Part shown: piece by piece, positions 48,057 to 56,162 of the stretch
How the letters are laid out: every line of letters starts with the position of its first letter
How positions within the stretch are numbered: the first letter of the stretch is position 1
Source of the DNA: Couchioplanes caeruleus
GTDB lineage: Bacteria > Actinomycetota > Actinomycetes > Mycobacteriales > Micromonosporaceae
Direction of reading: 5' to 3'
Assembly (NCBI RefSeq): GCF_003751945.1
Contig: NZ_RJKL01000001.1
Coordinates: forward strand, 6,634,001-6,698,000
DNA: 64,000 nt
Notes under the pieces: model-generated
What the model was told of the DNA's origin: nothing
The model's database searches: none
The model's input: only the letters and a program-made list of their open reading frames with translations
Translations under genes and position numbers: made by a program

Positions 48057-49598
48057 TCAGCGGCTCCGTCGCCCGCCTACACGGGTGCCCGCCGAGAACG
48101 CGGCCGCACCGCCGGACTGGCTGGTGTGCACGGGCGTCGATCCGCCGCCGCGCCGGCTCCGGGGCTGACCGCCCTGGGCCCGCGCCGGCTGTCCGCTCCG
48201 CGTGCCGCTCTGTGCGCCGCGGGCGGCCTGGGAACGGGAGCCCTGGGAACGGGAGCCCTGGGAACGGGAGCCCTGGGCCGGCACCTCGGACTGGGCCCGG
48301 CCGCCGCCCTTGGGAGCGCTCTGGTCGTGCCCGCCGCCGGCCGGGCGGCTCGCGCCCCGGCCGCGCCGCGGCCGTCCCGGGCGGGCCTCCCCGGACGACG
48401 CGGCCGGCTCGGCGGAGACCGCGGGCGGCGGGGTGAAGCTGCGCTCGCCCGGTGCGAGCTGGGCGAGCAGGGGGTGACCCGGCCGCGCCTTGGTCGTGGT
48501 CGGCTTGATGCCGGCCTTGCGGGTCAGGTCCCGCACGTCGCCCTGCTGGTCGTCGGTCATCAGAGTGACGACCGTGCCCTGCGCGCCGGCCCGGGCCGTA
48601 CGCCCCGAGCGGTGCAGGTACGCCTTGTGCTCCACCGGCGGGTCGGCGTGGATCACCAGCGCCACGTCGTCCACGTGGATGCCGCGGGCGGCGATGTCGG
48701 TCGCGACCAGGGTCTGCGCGCTGCCGTCCGAGAACGCCGACAGGTTGCGGTTGCGCGCGTTCTGCGCAAGGTTGCCATGCAGCTCGACGGCCGGCACCCC
48801 GGCCGCGACGAGCTGGCGGGTCAGCGTCTTGGCCCGGCGCTTGGTGCGGGTGAACACGACCGTGCGGCCCGGCGCGGCGACCAGGTCGACCAGCACCGGG
48901 AAGCGGTCGTCGTGCTGCACGTGCAGCACGTGGTGGGCCATCTCCACCGGCGCCTCGGCGGCCGCGTCGACGTGGTGGGTGACGGGCTTGCGCATGAAGC
49001 GCTGCACGAGCACGTCGACGCCGCCGTCGAGGGTGGCCGAGAAGAGCATCCGCTGGCCGTCGCGCGGCGTCGCGTCCATCAGCCGCCGGACCACCGGCAG
49101 GAAGCCGAGGTCGGCCATGTGGTCGGCCTCGTCCAGCACGGTGATCTCCACCGCGTCCAGGCTGGCGTGCCCGCTCTGCAGATGGTCGGCGAGCCGGCCG
49201 GGACAGGCCACGACGACGTCGACGCCCGCCTTGAGGCCCTTGATCTGCGGGTTGGGGCCGACCCCGCCGAAGACGGTCAGGGTGCGCAGGCCCATCGCGG
49301 CGGCGAGCGGGGCGAGGGTGGCGTCGATCTGGGTGGCCAGCTCACGGGTCGGCGCGAGGATCAGCGCCCGGGGACGGCCCGGCCTGCGGGGCGTCCGGGA
49401 GGCGGCGAGGCGGGCCACGACCGGCAGGACGAAGGCGTACGTCTTGCCGGAGCCGGTCCGCCCGCGGCCGAGCACGTCCCGGCCGGCGAGCGAGTCGGGC
49501 AGCGTCGCGGCCTGGATCGGGAACGGGGAGCTGATGCCGAGACCGGCGAGTACCTCGGCGAGCTCTGTGGGCACGCCGAGGTCGATGAACGAGGACAT
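48057..49598 (-). CDS. DEAD-box ATP-dependent RNA helicase
   Basis: A 513-residue helicase. Motif I is GRTGSGKT (46-53), Ia is APTRELATQ, II is VLDEADHM, III is FSATLD, IV is VFTRTK, V is VATDIAARGIHVDD and VI is HRSGRTARAG. After residue 380 the tail is low-complexity and basic, with three exact copies of the pentapeptide QGSRS and many RG/RS runs, which favours RNA binding. DEAD-box proteins of this type unwind RNA during ribosome assembly or cold adaptation and act in RNA decay. The gene is divergent from the first FliA-type sigma gene; a -10-like TACACT lies upstream at 49726-49721, suggesting a leader of about 120 bases. Confidence 0.94.
   Translation of the reverse strand: MSSFIDLGVPTELAEVLAGLGISSPFPIQAATLPDSLAGRDVLGRGRTGSGKTYAFVLPVVARLAASRTPRRPGRPRALILAPTRELATQIDATLAPLAAAMGLRTLTVFGGVGPNPQIKGLKAGVDVVVACPGRLADHLQSGHASLDAVEITVLDEADHMADLGFLPVVRRLMDATPRDGQRMLFSATLDGGVDVLVQRFMRKPVTHHVDAAAEAPVEMAHHVLHVQHDDRFPVLVDLVAAPGRTVVFTRTKRRAKTLTRQLVAAGVPAVELHGNLAQNARNRNLSAFSDGSAQTLVATDIAARGIHVDDVALVIHADPPVEHKAYLHRSGRTARAGAQGTVVTLMTDDQQGDVRDLTRKAGIKPTTTKARPGHPLLAQLAPGERSFTPPPAVSAEPAASSGEARPGRPRRGRGASRPAGGGHDQSAPKGGGRAQSEVPAQGSRSQGSRSQGSRSQAARGAQSGTRSGQPARAQGGQPRSRRGGGSTPVHTSQSGGAAAFSAGTRVGGRRSR
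48229..48275 (-). repeat. 15-bp tandem repeat encoding QGSRS units
   Basis: Three exact 15-bp units and part of a fourth in the 3' part of the helicase gene, coding for QGSRSQGSRSQGSRSQAARG. Copy number could vary by slippage. Confidence 0.85.
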
Positions 49599-49851
49599 GT
49601 AGGTGTGAACTCCGAACGGTTGAGGGGGTCGTCCTGCCCGGCGCAGACCTCACGGGTCGCGGCGCGTGGTGGTCGATCCGTACGCGGTCCGAGGCAGAAC
49701 TGGTCGTGACCGCGAGATCAAGTGTACCCCCCGCCGACCGCAACCCCGCTGCACCCGTGTGTGACCCGTCCTGCACCTGACGGACCGGACCGTTTCTCCT
49801 CAGTGCCGGTGTCTCCCCCCGACCCGGCCAGGTACAGGAGGAGACCCCCCC
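49599..49851. other. Divergent intergenic region, helicase and sigma gene
   Basis: No gene is seen in these 253 bases. The minus strand has TACACT at 49726-49721 as a possible -10 for the helicase. I see no convincing promoter for the sigma gene at 49852, though AGGAGGAGACC near 49837 is a strong ribosome binding site. Confidence 0.4.
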
Positions 49852-50700
49852 ATGAGCGGTGCTGTTGAGGTCGACCGCCGTCGCGAGGACACCGTACGGG
49901 CGCACATGCCGCTCGTCGGGCATCTCGTCCGCGAGATGCTGGCCCGGGTGCCTTCCCACGTGAACCGGGACGACCTGCTTTCGGCCGGGTACGCGGCACT
50001 CGTCGCCGCGGCCCGCGGATTCGACGACTCCCGCGGCGTGCCGTTCGCGCGGTTCGCGGCGGCCCGGGTCCGCGGCGCCCTGCTCGACGAGCTGCGCGGG
50101 CTGGACTGGGCGAGCCGTTCGGTGCGGCAGCGGGCCCGGCGTACCGACTCGGCCCGTCAGGAGCTGACCGCGGAGCTGGGCCGTACGCCGACCGTCGCCG
50201 AGGTCGCCGAGCGGCTGGGCTGTTCCGTGGAGGACATCGAGTCGGCGGACGACGACGTCCAGCGCGCGGTGGTGTTCAGCCTCCAGGGCTTCGCCACGGC
50301 GGGCGCGGACGACATGGTGACCGAGCCGAGCGCCGGCCCGGAGGAGATGCTGCTCCGCCGGGAGCGGATGGGCTATCTGCGGCACGCGGTCGAGGTGCTG
50401 CCCGACCGGCTGAAAGCGGTGATCACCGGCTACTTCTTCGACGAGCGCCCGATGGCGCAGATCGCCGCGGATCTCGGCGTCACCGAGTCGCGGGTGTCAC
50501 AGTTGCGGGCCGAGGCGCTGTCGCTGCTCAAGGACGGCCTGAACACCCACCTGGAGCCGGGCCTGGCGACGTCGGCCAAGGACAAGGACGGCTGCGTGGC
50601 GCGCCGGCGCGCGGCGTACTACGACCAGATCGCGACCCGTGGCACGCTGCGGGACCGGCTGGCGATCACCGGGCCGGACGGCCTGCCGGTCGCCGCCTGA
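49852..50700 (+). CDS. FliA/WhiG-family RNA polymerase sigma factor, paralog 1
   Basis: A 282-residue sigma factor of the FliA/WhiG class. Region 2 includes HMPLVGHLVREMLARVP, DDLLSAGYAALV and VRGALLDELRGLDWASRSVR; region 3 has LGRTPTVAEVAERLG; region 4 has ERPMAQIAADLGVTESRVSQLRAEALSLL. After region 4 comes an extra tail of about 50 residues with RRRAAYYDQIA that is also present in the second sigma factor at 53869. FliA-type factors drive flagellar, sporulation or motility genes in actinomycetes such as Actinoplanes and Streptomyces. Its paralog is encoded only 3.2 kb away. A strong AGGAGGAG site precedes the ATG; regulators are not visible. Confidence 0.92.
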   Translation: MSGAVEVDRRREDTVRAHMPLVGHLVREMLARVPSHVNRDDLLSAGYAALVAAARGFDDSRGVPFARFAAARVRGALLDELRGLDWASRSVRQRARRTDSARQELTAELGRTPTVAEVAERLGCSVEDIESADDDVQRAVVFSLQGFATAGADDMVTEPSAGPEEMLLRRERMGYLRHAVEVLPDRLKAVITGYFFDERPMAQIAADLGVTESRVSQLRAEALSLLKDGLNTHLEPGLATSAKDKDGCVARRRAAYYDQIATRGTLRDRLAITGPDGLPVAA

Positions 50701-50711
50701 CGAAAGATGCT

Positions 50712-50749
50712 CACCGGGCTCGGTCATCGCGCGATGACCGAGCCCGGTG
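50712..50749. terminator. 38-bp perfect palindrome, bidirectional terminator
   Basis: Half-site CACCGGGCTCGGTCATCGC is followed directly by its exact complement. It lies between the convergent sigma factor gene (ends 50700) and the lipoprotein gene (ends 50766). Confidence 0.85.
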
Positions 50750-50765
50750 GCGTTTGCTGGACTGA

Positions 50766-51284
50766 TCAGGCGTTGGCGCAGGTGCCGGCCTTCTTCTGGG
50801 CGGCGATGGCCTTGTCGGCGCCTTTGGCGTAGAGCGCCAGGCCCTCCTTGGCGGGCTCGAGCTTCCAGGCGTTCTGCTCGTAGACCATCGTGTAGGACTG
50901 CGCCGCGACGAGCTGCTTGGCGATGACCACGGCCTTGTCCTCGCCCTCCATGCGGGCGCTGGTCAACTGGATCGCCAGGCCCTTGCGGGAGCAGGCCTCG
51001 TTGAGCTTGACGTAGTCGGCCTTGCTGATGGCGGCCTTGCCGGCGGCGGTGTACATCTCCCAGGCGCCGCCGAAGTCGCCGCCGCTGAAGCGGTCGAACA
51101 CGGTCTGCGCGGCGGCCCTGGCGCCTTCGATGGACTTCGGCTCGGGACCGCCGGCCGCGGCCGCGGCGGCATTGCCGGCGGGGGCGTTCTCGGCGTCGTC
51201 GGAGCAGGCGGAGGTGAAGGCGAGGGCGGCGACGGCGGCGAGCACCAGAGCGCCGGCACGCCGGAACGGGTGGTTGTGGTTCAT
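50766..51284 (-). CDS. Secreted lipoprotein of unknown function
   Basis: A 172-residue predicted lipoprotein. The signal peptide is MNHNHPFRRAGALVLAAVAALAFTSAC with the lipid-anchored Cys at about residue 27, followed by an Ala/Gly-rich linker. The mature domain (about residues 50-172) has the layout of DUF4878/NTF2-like small proteins (FDRFSGGDFGGAWEMYTAAGKAAISKADYVKLNEAC and YTMVYEQNAWKL), so I would place it in the SnoaL/NTF2-like group with limited confidence. It is convergent with the sigma factor gene and divergent from the HelD-type helicase gene, sharing a 208-bp regulatory gap with two palindromes. Confidence 0.75.
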   Translation of the reverse strand: MNHNHPFRRAGALVLAAVAALAFTSACSDDAENAPAGNAAAAAAGGPEPKSIEGARAAAQTVFDRFSGGDFGGAWEMYTAAGKAAISKADYVKLNEACSRKGLAIQLTSARMEGEDKAVVIAKQLVAAQSYTMVYEQNAWKLEPAKEGLALYAKGADKAIAAQKKAGTCANA

Positions 51285-51417
51285 GACCCGGTTCAACCCG
51301 GGACAGGCCGACACGTAACGGCGAGCGTCGCTGTTGACTGATTCCTGACACTCTCGGCGCAGGCCGTAACCTCGCCCGCGCGGTCGGCGCCGGAAACGCC
51401 CATCGGCTATTCTGAGC

Positions 51418-51457
51418 GTTTCCACGGGAAACAAAAAGGGCGACCACAAATGGTCGC
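51418..51457. promoter_or_regulatory. Two palindromes upstream of the HelD-type gene
   Basis: GTTTCC-ACG-GGAAAC (51418-51432) and GCGACCA-CAAA-TGGTCGC (51440-51457) lie back to back in a locally less GC-rich stretch between divergent genes. A further weak stem-loop (ACCAC/GTGGT) exposes AGGGAG, the likely ribosome binding site, in its loop. Operator, attenuator or both are possible. Confidence 0.45.
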
Positions 51458-51492
51458 TGACCTGCGGAATGCTACCACAACAGGGAGTGGTT

Positions 51493-53814
51493 TTGTCAAG
51501 CTCCGCCGACGGTACGGACACCTTGCGGAACGACGACATCGAGTCCGAACAGGCGTATCTGACCGCCCTCTACAGCCGCCTCGACGAGCTTCGTGAGCAG
51601 GCCGCCGAGCGCTTGCGTGCCATCCTTCTCGAGGCCGGCGGCACCCCACAGGGCCGTTCCCAGCGGGAGGCCACCCGCAGCCACTGGGCCGAGCAGGTCG
51701 CGCAGATGAATGCGGTCGAGAACGGATTGTGTTTCGGCCGGCTCGACTTCTCGGCGGGCAATCCGCGCTACATCGGCCGGCTCGGAATGTTCGCCGAGGA
51801 CCGCGAGCGCGATCCGCTGCTGATCGACTGGCGGGCACCGGCCGCCCGGCCGTTCTACCTCGCCACGGCGGTGTCCCCCGAGGGGGTGACCCGGCGGCGG
51901 CACCTGCGGACCCGCGGGCGCGAGCTCACCGGCATCGACGACGAGGTGCTCGACCTCGACGCCGGCGCGGGCGGGCGCGAGGACGTGACCGGCGAGGCGG
52001 CGCTGCTCTCCGCGCTCACCGCCGGGCGCACCGGCCGGATGCGCGACATCGTCGAGACGATCCAGGCCGAGCAGGACGAGGTGATCCGCTCCGGCCTGCC
52101 CGGCGTCCTGGTCGTGCAGGGTGGGCCGGGCACCGGGAAGACCGCCGTCGCCCTGCACCGGGCCGCGTATCTGCTCTACACGTACCGCGCTCAGCTCACC
52201 AAGCAGGGCGTGCTCATCCTCGGTCCCAACGCGACGTTCCTGCGCTACATCTCCCAGGTGCTCCCGTCGTTGGCGGAGACCGGTGTGTTCCTGGCCACCC
52301 TCGGCGACATGTTCCCGGGCGTGACGGCCCGCGCGAGCGAGTCGCCGGAGACGGCCGCGCTCAAGGGGCGGCTCGACATGCTCGGCGTGCTCGAGCGCGC
52401 GGTGGCCGACCGGCAGACCGTGCCGGACGACTTCGTCGAGGTCGACCACGACGGCTATCCGCTGCGCATCGAGCGGGCCGTCTGCGAGGACGCCCGGGCC
52501 GCCGCCCGGCGCTCGGGGCGGCCGCACAACGTGGCCCGGCAGATGTTCGTGACCGAGGCCGTGCACGCGCTGTCGCTGCAGATCGCCGAGCGCATCGGCG
52601 CCGACCCGCTGGGCGGCGACAATCTGCTGGAGGAAGCGGACCTGGCGGAGACCCGCCGGGAACTGCGCGAGGACGAGGACGTGCAGCGGGCGCTCTTCGA
52701 GCTGTGGCCGGTGCTGACCCCGCGGCAGGTCCTGCGGGACCTGCTGAGCGACCCCGACCGGCTGGAGTCCGCGGCACCGGAGCTGAGCGCCGACGAGCGG
52801 GCCCTGCTGCTGCGCGACCGCGCATCCCGCTGGACTCCGGCCGACGTGCCCCTGCTGGACGAGCTCGCCGAGCTGCTCGGCGTGGACGACACCCTGAAGG
52901 CCCGGGCGGCGGCGCGCGAGCGGCGCCAGGCGGTCGAGTACGCCGAGGGCGTGCTCGAGATCGTCGAGGGCTCCCGCTCGCTCGACTTCGAGGACGAGTC
53001 CGAGGAGAAGGACGAGATCCTCTCCGCGCTCGACGTGGTGAGCGCGAGCGCCTTCGTCGAGCGGCATGAGGTGATCGACACGCGGACCGCCGCCGAACGC
53101 GCCGCCGTGGACCGTACGTGGGTCTTCGGTCACGTGATCGTCGACGAGGCGCAGGAGCTGTCTCCGATGGCCTGGCGGTTGCTGATGCGCCGCTGCCCGA
53201 GCCGGTCGATGACGGTGGTCGGCGACGTCGCGCAGACTAGTGAGCTGTCCGGGACGACGACATGGGACCACGTTTTCGAGCCGTACGTGGAACAGCGCTG
53301 GCGCCTCACCGAGCTGACCGTGAACTACCGTACGCCCGCCGAGGTCATGGCCGTCGCGGCGGACGTGCTGGCCGCCGTCGACCCGTCGGCGCCGCCGCCC
53401 CGCTCGGTCCGCGAGTCCGGGTACCTGCCGTGGGCGAGCCGGGTGTCCCGCGATCGGCTCGCCGCCGAGCTGATCGACGCGGTGCGCCGGGAGGCGGCGG
53501 CGGTGCCCGACGGACGGGTCGGTGTGCTCGTCCCGGCCGCCCTCGAGGAGTCGCTGGGCGACGCGCTCACCGCGGCGATCCCCGGTGCGGCGGTGGGGGA
53601 GCAGCCCGACCTGCGCGACCCCGTCGTGCTGATGACCGTGCGGCAGGCGAAGGGCCTGGAGTTCGACAGCGTGCTGGTGGTGCAGCCCGGCGAGATCGTC
53701 GCGGAGAGCCCCCGCGGTCTCAGCGACCTGTACGTCGCGGTGACCCGGGCGACGCGGCGGCTCGGCGTCCTGCACACGGCGGACCTGCCGAAGGTGCTCG
53801 CCGCGCTGGCGTGA
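51493..53814 (+). CDS. HelD-type RNA polymerase-associated helicase
   Basis: A 773-residue UvrD/Rep-like protein of the HelD (actinobacterial class II) type. Walker A is GGPGTGKT at 210-217, Walker B reads VIVDEAQELSPM, and late motifs include NYRTPAEVMAVA and RQAKGLEFDSVLVV. The N-terminal coiled coil (EQAYLTALYSRLDELREQAAERL) enters the RNA polymerase secondary channel in HelD. The protein removes stalled RNA polymerase from DNA or nucleic acid; actinobacterial relatives (HelR) also protect against rifamycins. TTG at 51493 is chosen because AGGGAG lies 5 bases upstream; ATG at 51469 would add 8 residues. Palindromes upstream suggest regulation. Confidence 0.9.
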   Translation: MSSSADGTDTLRNDDIESEQAYLTALYSRLDELREQAAERLRAILLEAGGTPQGRSQREATRSHWAEQVAQMNAVENGLCFGRLDFSAGNPRYIGRLGMFAEDRERDPLLIDWRAPAARPFYLATAVSPEGVTRRRHLRTRGRELTGIDDEVLDLDAGAGGREDVTGEAALLSALTAGRTGRMRDIVETIQAEQDEVIRSGLPGVLVVQGGPGTGKTAVALHRAAYLLYTYRAQLTKQGVLILGPNATFLRYISQVLPSLAETGVFLATLGDMFPGVTARASESPETAALKGRLDMLGVLERAVADRQTVPDDFVEVDHDGYPLRIERAVCEDARAAARRSGRPHNVARQMFVTEAVHALSLQIAERIGADPLGGDNLLEEADLAETRRELREDEDVQRALFELWPVLTPRQVLRDLLSDPDRLESAAPELSADERALLLRDRASRWTPADVPLLDELAELLGVDDTLKARAAARERRQAVEYAEGVLEIVEGSRSLDFEDESEEKDEILSALDVVSASAFVERHEVIDTRTAAERAAVDRTWVFGHVIVDEAQELSPMAWRLLMRRCPSRSMTVVGDVAQTSELSGTTTWDHVFEPYVEQRWRLTELTVNYRTPAEVMAVAADVLAAVDPSAPPPRSVRESGYLPWASRVSRDRLAAELIDAVRREAAAVPDGRVGVLVPAALEESLGDALTAAIPGAAVGEQPDLRDPVVLMTVRQAKGLEFDSVLVVQPGEIVAESPRGLSDLYVAVTRATRRLGVLHTADLPKVLAALA

Positions 53815-53817
53815 AAC

Positions 53818-53855
53818 AGCGGAAGGGCCGGCGAAGCTGCGCCGGCCCTTCCGCT
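53818..53855. terminator. Strong bidirectional hairpin terminator
   Basis: A perfect 16-bp stem (AGCGGAAGGGCCGGCG and its complement) with loop AAGCTG, between the convergent HelD gene (ends 53814) and the second sigma factor gene (ends 53869). Confidence 0.85.
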
Positions 53856-53868
53856 CGAGGACGATCCG

Positions 53869-54777
53869 TCAGGCGGCGCCCACGGCGAACGGCGTGTGGC
53901 CGTGCGCGTTGGTCATCGCCAGTCGCGACTGCATGGAGGTGTTGCCGGCGATCGCGGCGTAGTAGCCGGCCCGGCGGCGGGCGGTGATGCCCTCCGGGTT
54001 CTCCGGCACCGGGGCGAGGTGCGGGTCGAGGTGGGTGTTGAGGCCGTCCTTGAGCAGCGACAGCGCCTCGGCGCGGAGCTGCGAGATGCGGCTCTCGGTG
54101 ACGCCCAGGTCGGCGGCGATCTCCGCCATCGGGCGCTCCTTGAGGAAGTACTCGGAGATGACGTACTGCAGCCGCTCCGGCAGCGAGTCGATCGCGTGGT
54201 GCAGGTAGCCGATCTGCTCCCGGCGGATGAGCATGTCCTCCGGGCCGGGGGTCGGCTCGGTCACCAGGTCGTCGGCGCTGCTCGTGGTGAAGCCCTGCAG
54301 CGACAGCACGGTGGCGCGCTGCACGTCGTTGTCCGTCTGGTGCAGATCGGTCGTGGTGGTGCCGAGCGCCTGGGCCAGCTCCTCGGCCGTGGGGGTGCGG
54401 CCCAGAGTCGTGGTCAGGTTCTGGCGGGTCGTGTCGGTGGCCCGGGCCTTGGTCCGCACCGAGCGGGTCGCCCAGTCCAGCGAGCGCAGCTCGTCGAGGA
54501 TGGCGCCCCGGATGCGGGTGGTGGCGAACCGGTGGAAGGGGATCCCGCGGGTCGGGTCCCAGCCGCGAGCGGCGGTCACGAGCGCGTGCAGTCCGGCGCT
54601 CGTGAGGTCGTCGCGGTGGATGTGGTTGGGGATGCGGGTGAGCATGTCGCGCACCAGGTGGCCGACCAGCGGCATGTGCGTACGGATCAGCTCTTCCTGC
54701 TCCGCGGCGGACAGGGCCGGCACGGCGGTCGCGGTGTCGGCGGTGAAGTCGGCAGCGGTCGTCATGGTGCTGGTCAT
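53869..54777 (-). CDS. FliA/WhiG-family RNA polymerase sigma factor, paralog 2
   Basis: A 302-residue sigma factor clearly paralogous to the one at 49852: both share HMPLVGHLVR, DDLxSAG, LDELRxLDWAxRSVR, SLQGF, VTEPxxGPE and ERPMAxIAADLGVTESRxSQLRAEALSLLKDGLNTHL. Region 3 is LGRTPTAEELAQALG. The extra C-terminal tail is also shared (RRRAGYYAAIAGN). The N-terminal about 25 residues are Thr/Ala-rich and absent from paralog 1. Region 2 and 4 changes (Thr/His-rich helices) suggest a partly different promoter preference. A GGGGGAAAC sequence precedes the ATG. The LmbE-like gene lies upstream on the same strand after 133 bases. Confidence 0.92.
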   Translation of the reverse strand: MTSTMTTAADFTADTATAVPALSAAEQEELIRTHMPLVGHLVRDMLTRIPNHIHRDDLTSAGLHALVTAARGWDPTRGIPFHRFATTRIRGAILDELRSLDWATRSVRTKARATDTTRQNLTTTLGRTPTAEELAQALGTTTTDLHQTDNDVQRATVLSLQGFTTSSADDLVTEPTPGPEDMLIRREQIGYLHHAIDSLPERLQYVISEYFLKERPMAEIAADLGVTESRISQLRAEALSLLKDGLNTHLDPHLAPVPENPEGITARRRAGYYAAIAGNTSMQSRLAMTNAHGHTPFAVGAA

Positions 54778-54910
54778 GTCGTTTCCCCCGGTTCTCGTCG
54801 GTGGCCCGTGGCTGGTGGGCGGCACCGGCTGACAGAGGGAAACTTTGGGTGACCAGGGGTATAGGTAACGGTCGCGGACAGTTGCCGCCTGGTTGCTTCG
54901 TCTCTTTTCC

Positions 54911-55552
54911 TCAAGTGGCCTGGGAGAGGTCCCAGACGAAGCGCTCCGGCGCGAACGCCTCGGCGTAGCGCACCCGCGCCTGGGCGCCGTAGTGCCGGGC
55001 GGTGGCGGTGGGCAGCTCGGGGTCGGTGACCACGGCGAGCTTGTGCTCGAGGTGCGCGGTGATGTCGACGTACACGGTGGGTGCGAAGGCCAGGGTCGTC
55101 TCGCCGGGGTAGTGCAGAATCCGGCCGCTGTGCCGGGCCGCACACCCGGTCGCCGCGGCGGCCGCCCGCCGCTCGGCGGCGGAGTCGTCCGGTGCGGGCA
55201 CGTAGATCACGTCCGCGTCGACCCCGGTGAGCACGTTCTCGATGGCGGCGACGGCGGCCCCGTCCCAGGTCGCGCCGGACAGGTTCCGCGTGCGGCGGTC
55301 GTTGCCGCGCAGCCGGCCCCGCCGGTCGGCCGTACGGCGGCGCTCGGCGGCCTCGGGGCCCCAGACCAGCAGGCAGTCGAGGGCACGGGCGGACGCCTCG
55401 CTGCCCAGGGTCAGGGGATGATCAGGGCCGTCGCAGGAGAGCACCAGCATGGTCACGGAGTCCCCGGCGGCCCGATGCGCGGCGAGCGTGCCGGCGCAGC
55501 CGAGCTCGAGGTCGCCGGGGCGGGCGCCGACGGCGAGGACGCTGCGTGCCAC
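54911..55552 (-). CDS. LmbE/PIG-L-like protein lacking zinc ligands (pseudoenzyme)
   Basis: A 213-residue protein of the LmbE/PIG-L deacetylase fold. The usual AHPDDVE motif reads ARPGDLE (residues 10-16), losing the zinc His and the catalytic Asp. The usual PDDVHQDHRA-like segment reads PDDSAAERRA (121-130), so both of its His ligands are gone (A125, R128). The downstream landmarks YPGETTLAF and VYVDITAHLEHKLAVV are well kept, so the fold is maintained under selection. GTG start with strong GAGGAGG. Loss of all ligands implies no metal-dependent deacetylation; a binding or regulatory role is my inference. It precedes the paralog 2 sigma factor gene on the same strand. Confidence 0.85.
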   Translation of the reverse strand: MARSVLAVGARPGDLELGCAGTLAAHRAAGDSVTMLVLSCDGPDHPLTLGSEASARALDCLLVWGPEAAERRRTADRRGRLRGNDRRTRNLSGATWDGAAVAAIENVLTGVDADVIYVPAPDDSAAERRAAAAATGCAARHSGRILHYPGETTLAFAPTVYVDITAHLEHKLAVVTDPELPTATARHYGAQARVRYAEAFAPERFVWDLSQAT

Positions 55553-55662
55553 GGAACCTCCTCGCCTCCTCGGCGCCGGACCGGGGTCGGCGGCGCTGAG
55601 TGTCCATCGGCGGGCGGACCCCGCGGTTGAGGGTTGTGGCGCGGTTGCGGCACGCTGGTCCC

Positions 55663-56160
55663 ATGGATCTCAGCGACACCGGCACCATCGTCACCGTGAT
55701 CGCCGGCCTCGCCATGCTGGTGGGCGTCCTGGGCGTGGTGATCCCGGTGCTGCCCGGGCTGCTGCTGTGCTGGGCCGCGGTGCTGCTGTGGGCGCTGCTG
55801 GGCGATGCTTCCGGCGGCCGGTGGGTGGTGCTGGCGCTGGCCACGCTGGTGGCGCTCGGCGGCACGGTCGCTAAGTACCTCTGGCCCGGCCGGCGCCTGA
55901 AGAGCACCGGCGTGCCGACGTCGTCGCTGGCCGCCGGGGGCGTGCTCGGCCTGGTCGGCTTCTTCGTCGTGCCGGTGGTGGGCCTGGTGCTCGGCTTCGT
56001 GCTCGGCCTCTTCCTCGCCGAGCGGGCGCGCCTCGGGCCGGGACAGGCGGGGCCGTCGACGCGCGGGGCCCTGAAGGCGGTGGGCCTGTCGATGCTGGTC
56101 GAGTTCGCCGCCGCCCTCGGCGTCGCGGTGGTGTGGATGTTCGGCCTGCTGGCGACGTGA
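55663..56160 (+). CDS. DUF456 family membrane protein
   Basis: A 165-residue membrane protein with about four to five hydrophobic segments, of the DUF456 type. The segments are around residues 8-27, 29-50, 53-72, 90-120 and 140-162, with a short polar loop around AERARLGPGQAG. No enzymatic motif is seen and the family's function is unknown. The gene ends 2 bases before the stop of the convergent carboxypeptidase gene, with no hairpin in between. It is divergent from the LmbE-like gene. Confidence 0.8.
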   Translation: MDLSDTGTIVTVIAGLAMLVGVLGVVIPVLPGLLLCWAAVLLWALLGDASGGRWVVLALATLVALGGTVAKYLWPGRRLKSTGVPTSSLAAGGVLGLVGFFVVPVVGLVLGFVLGLFLAERARLGPGQAGPSTRGALKAVGLSMLVEFAAALGVAVVWMFGLLAT

Positions 56161-56162
56161 CG

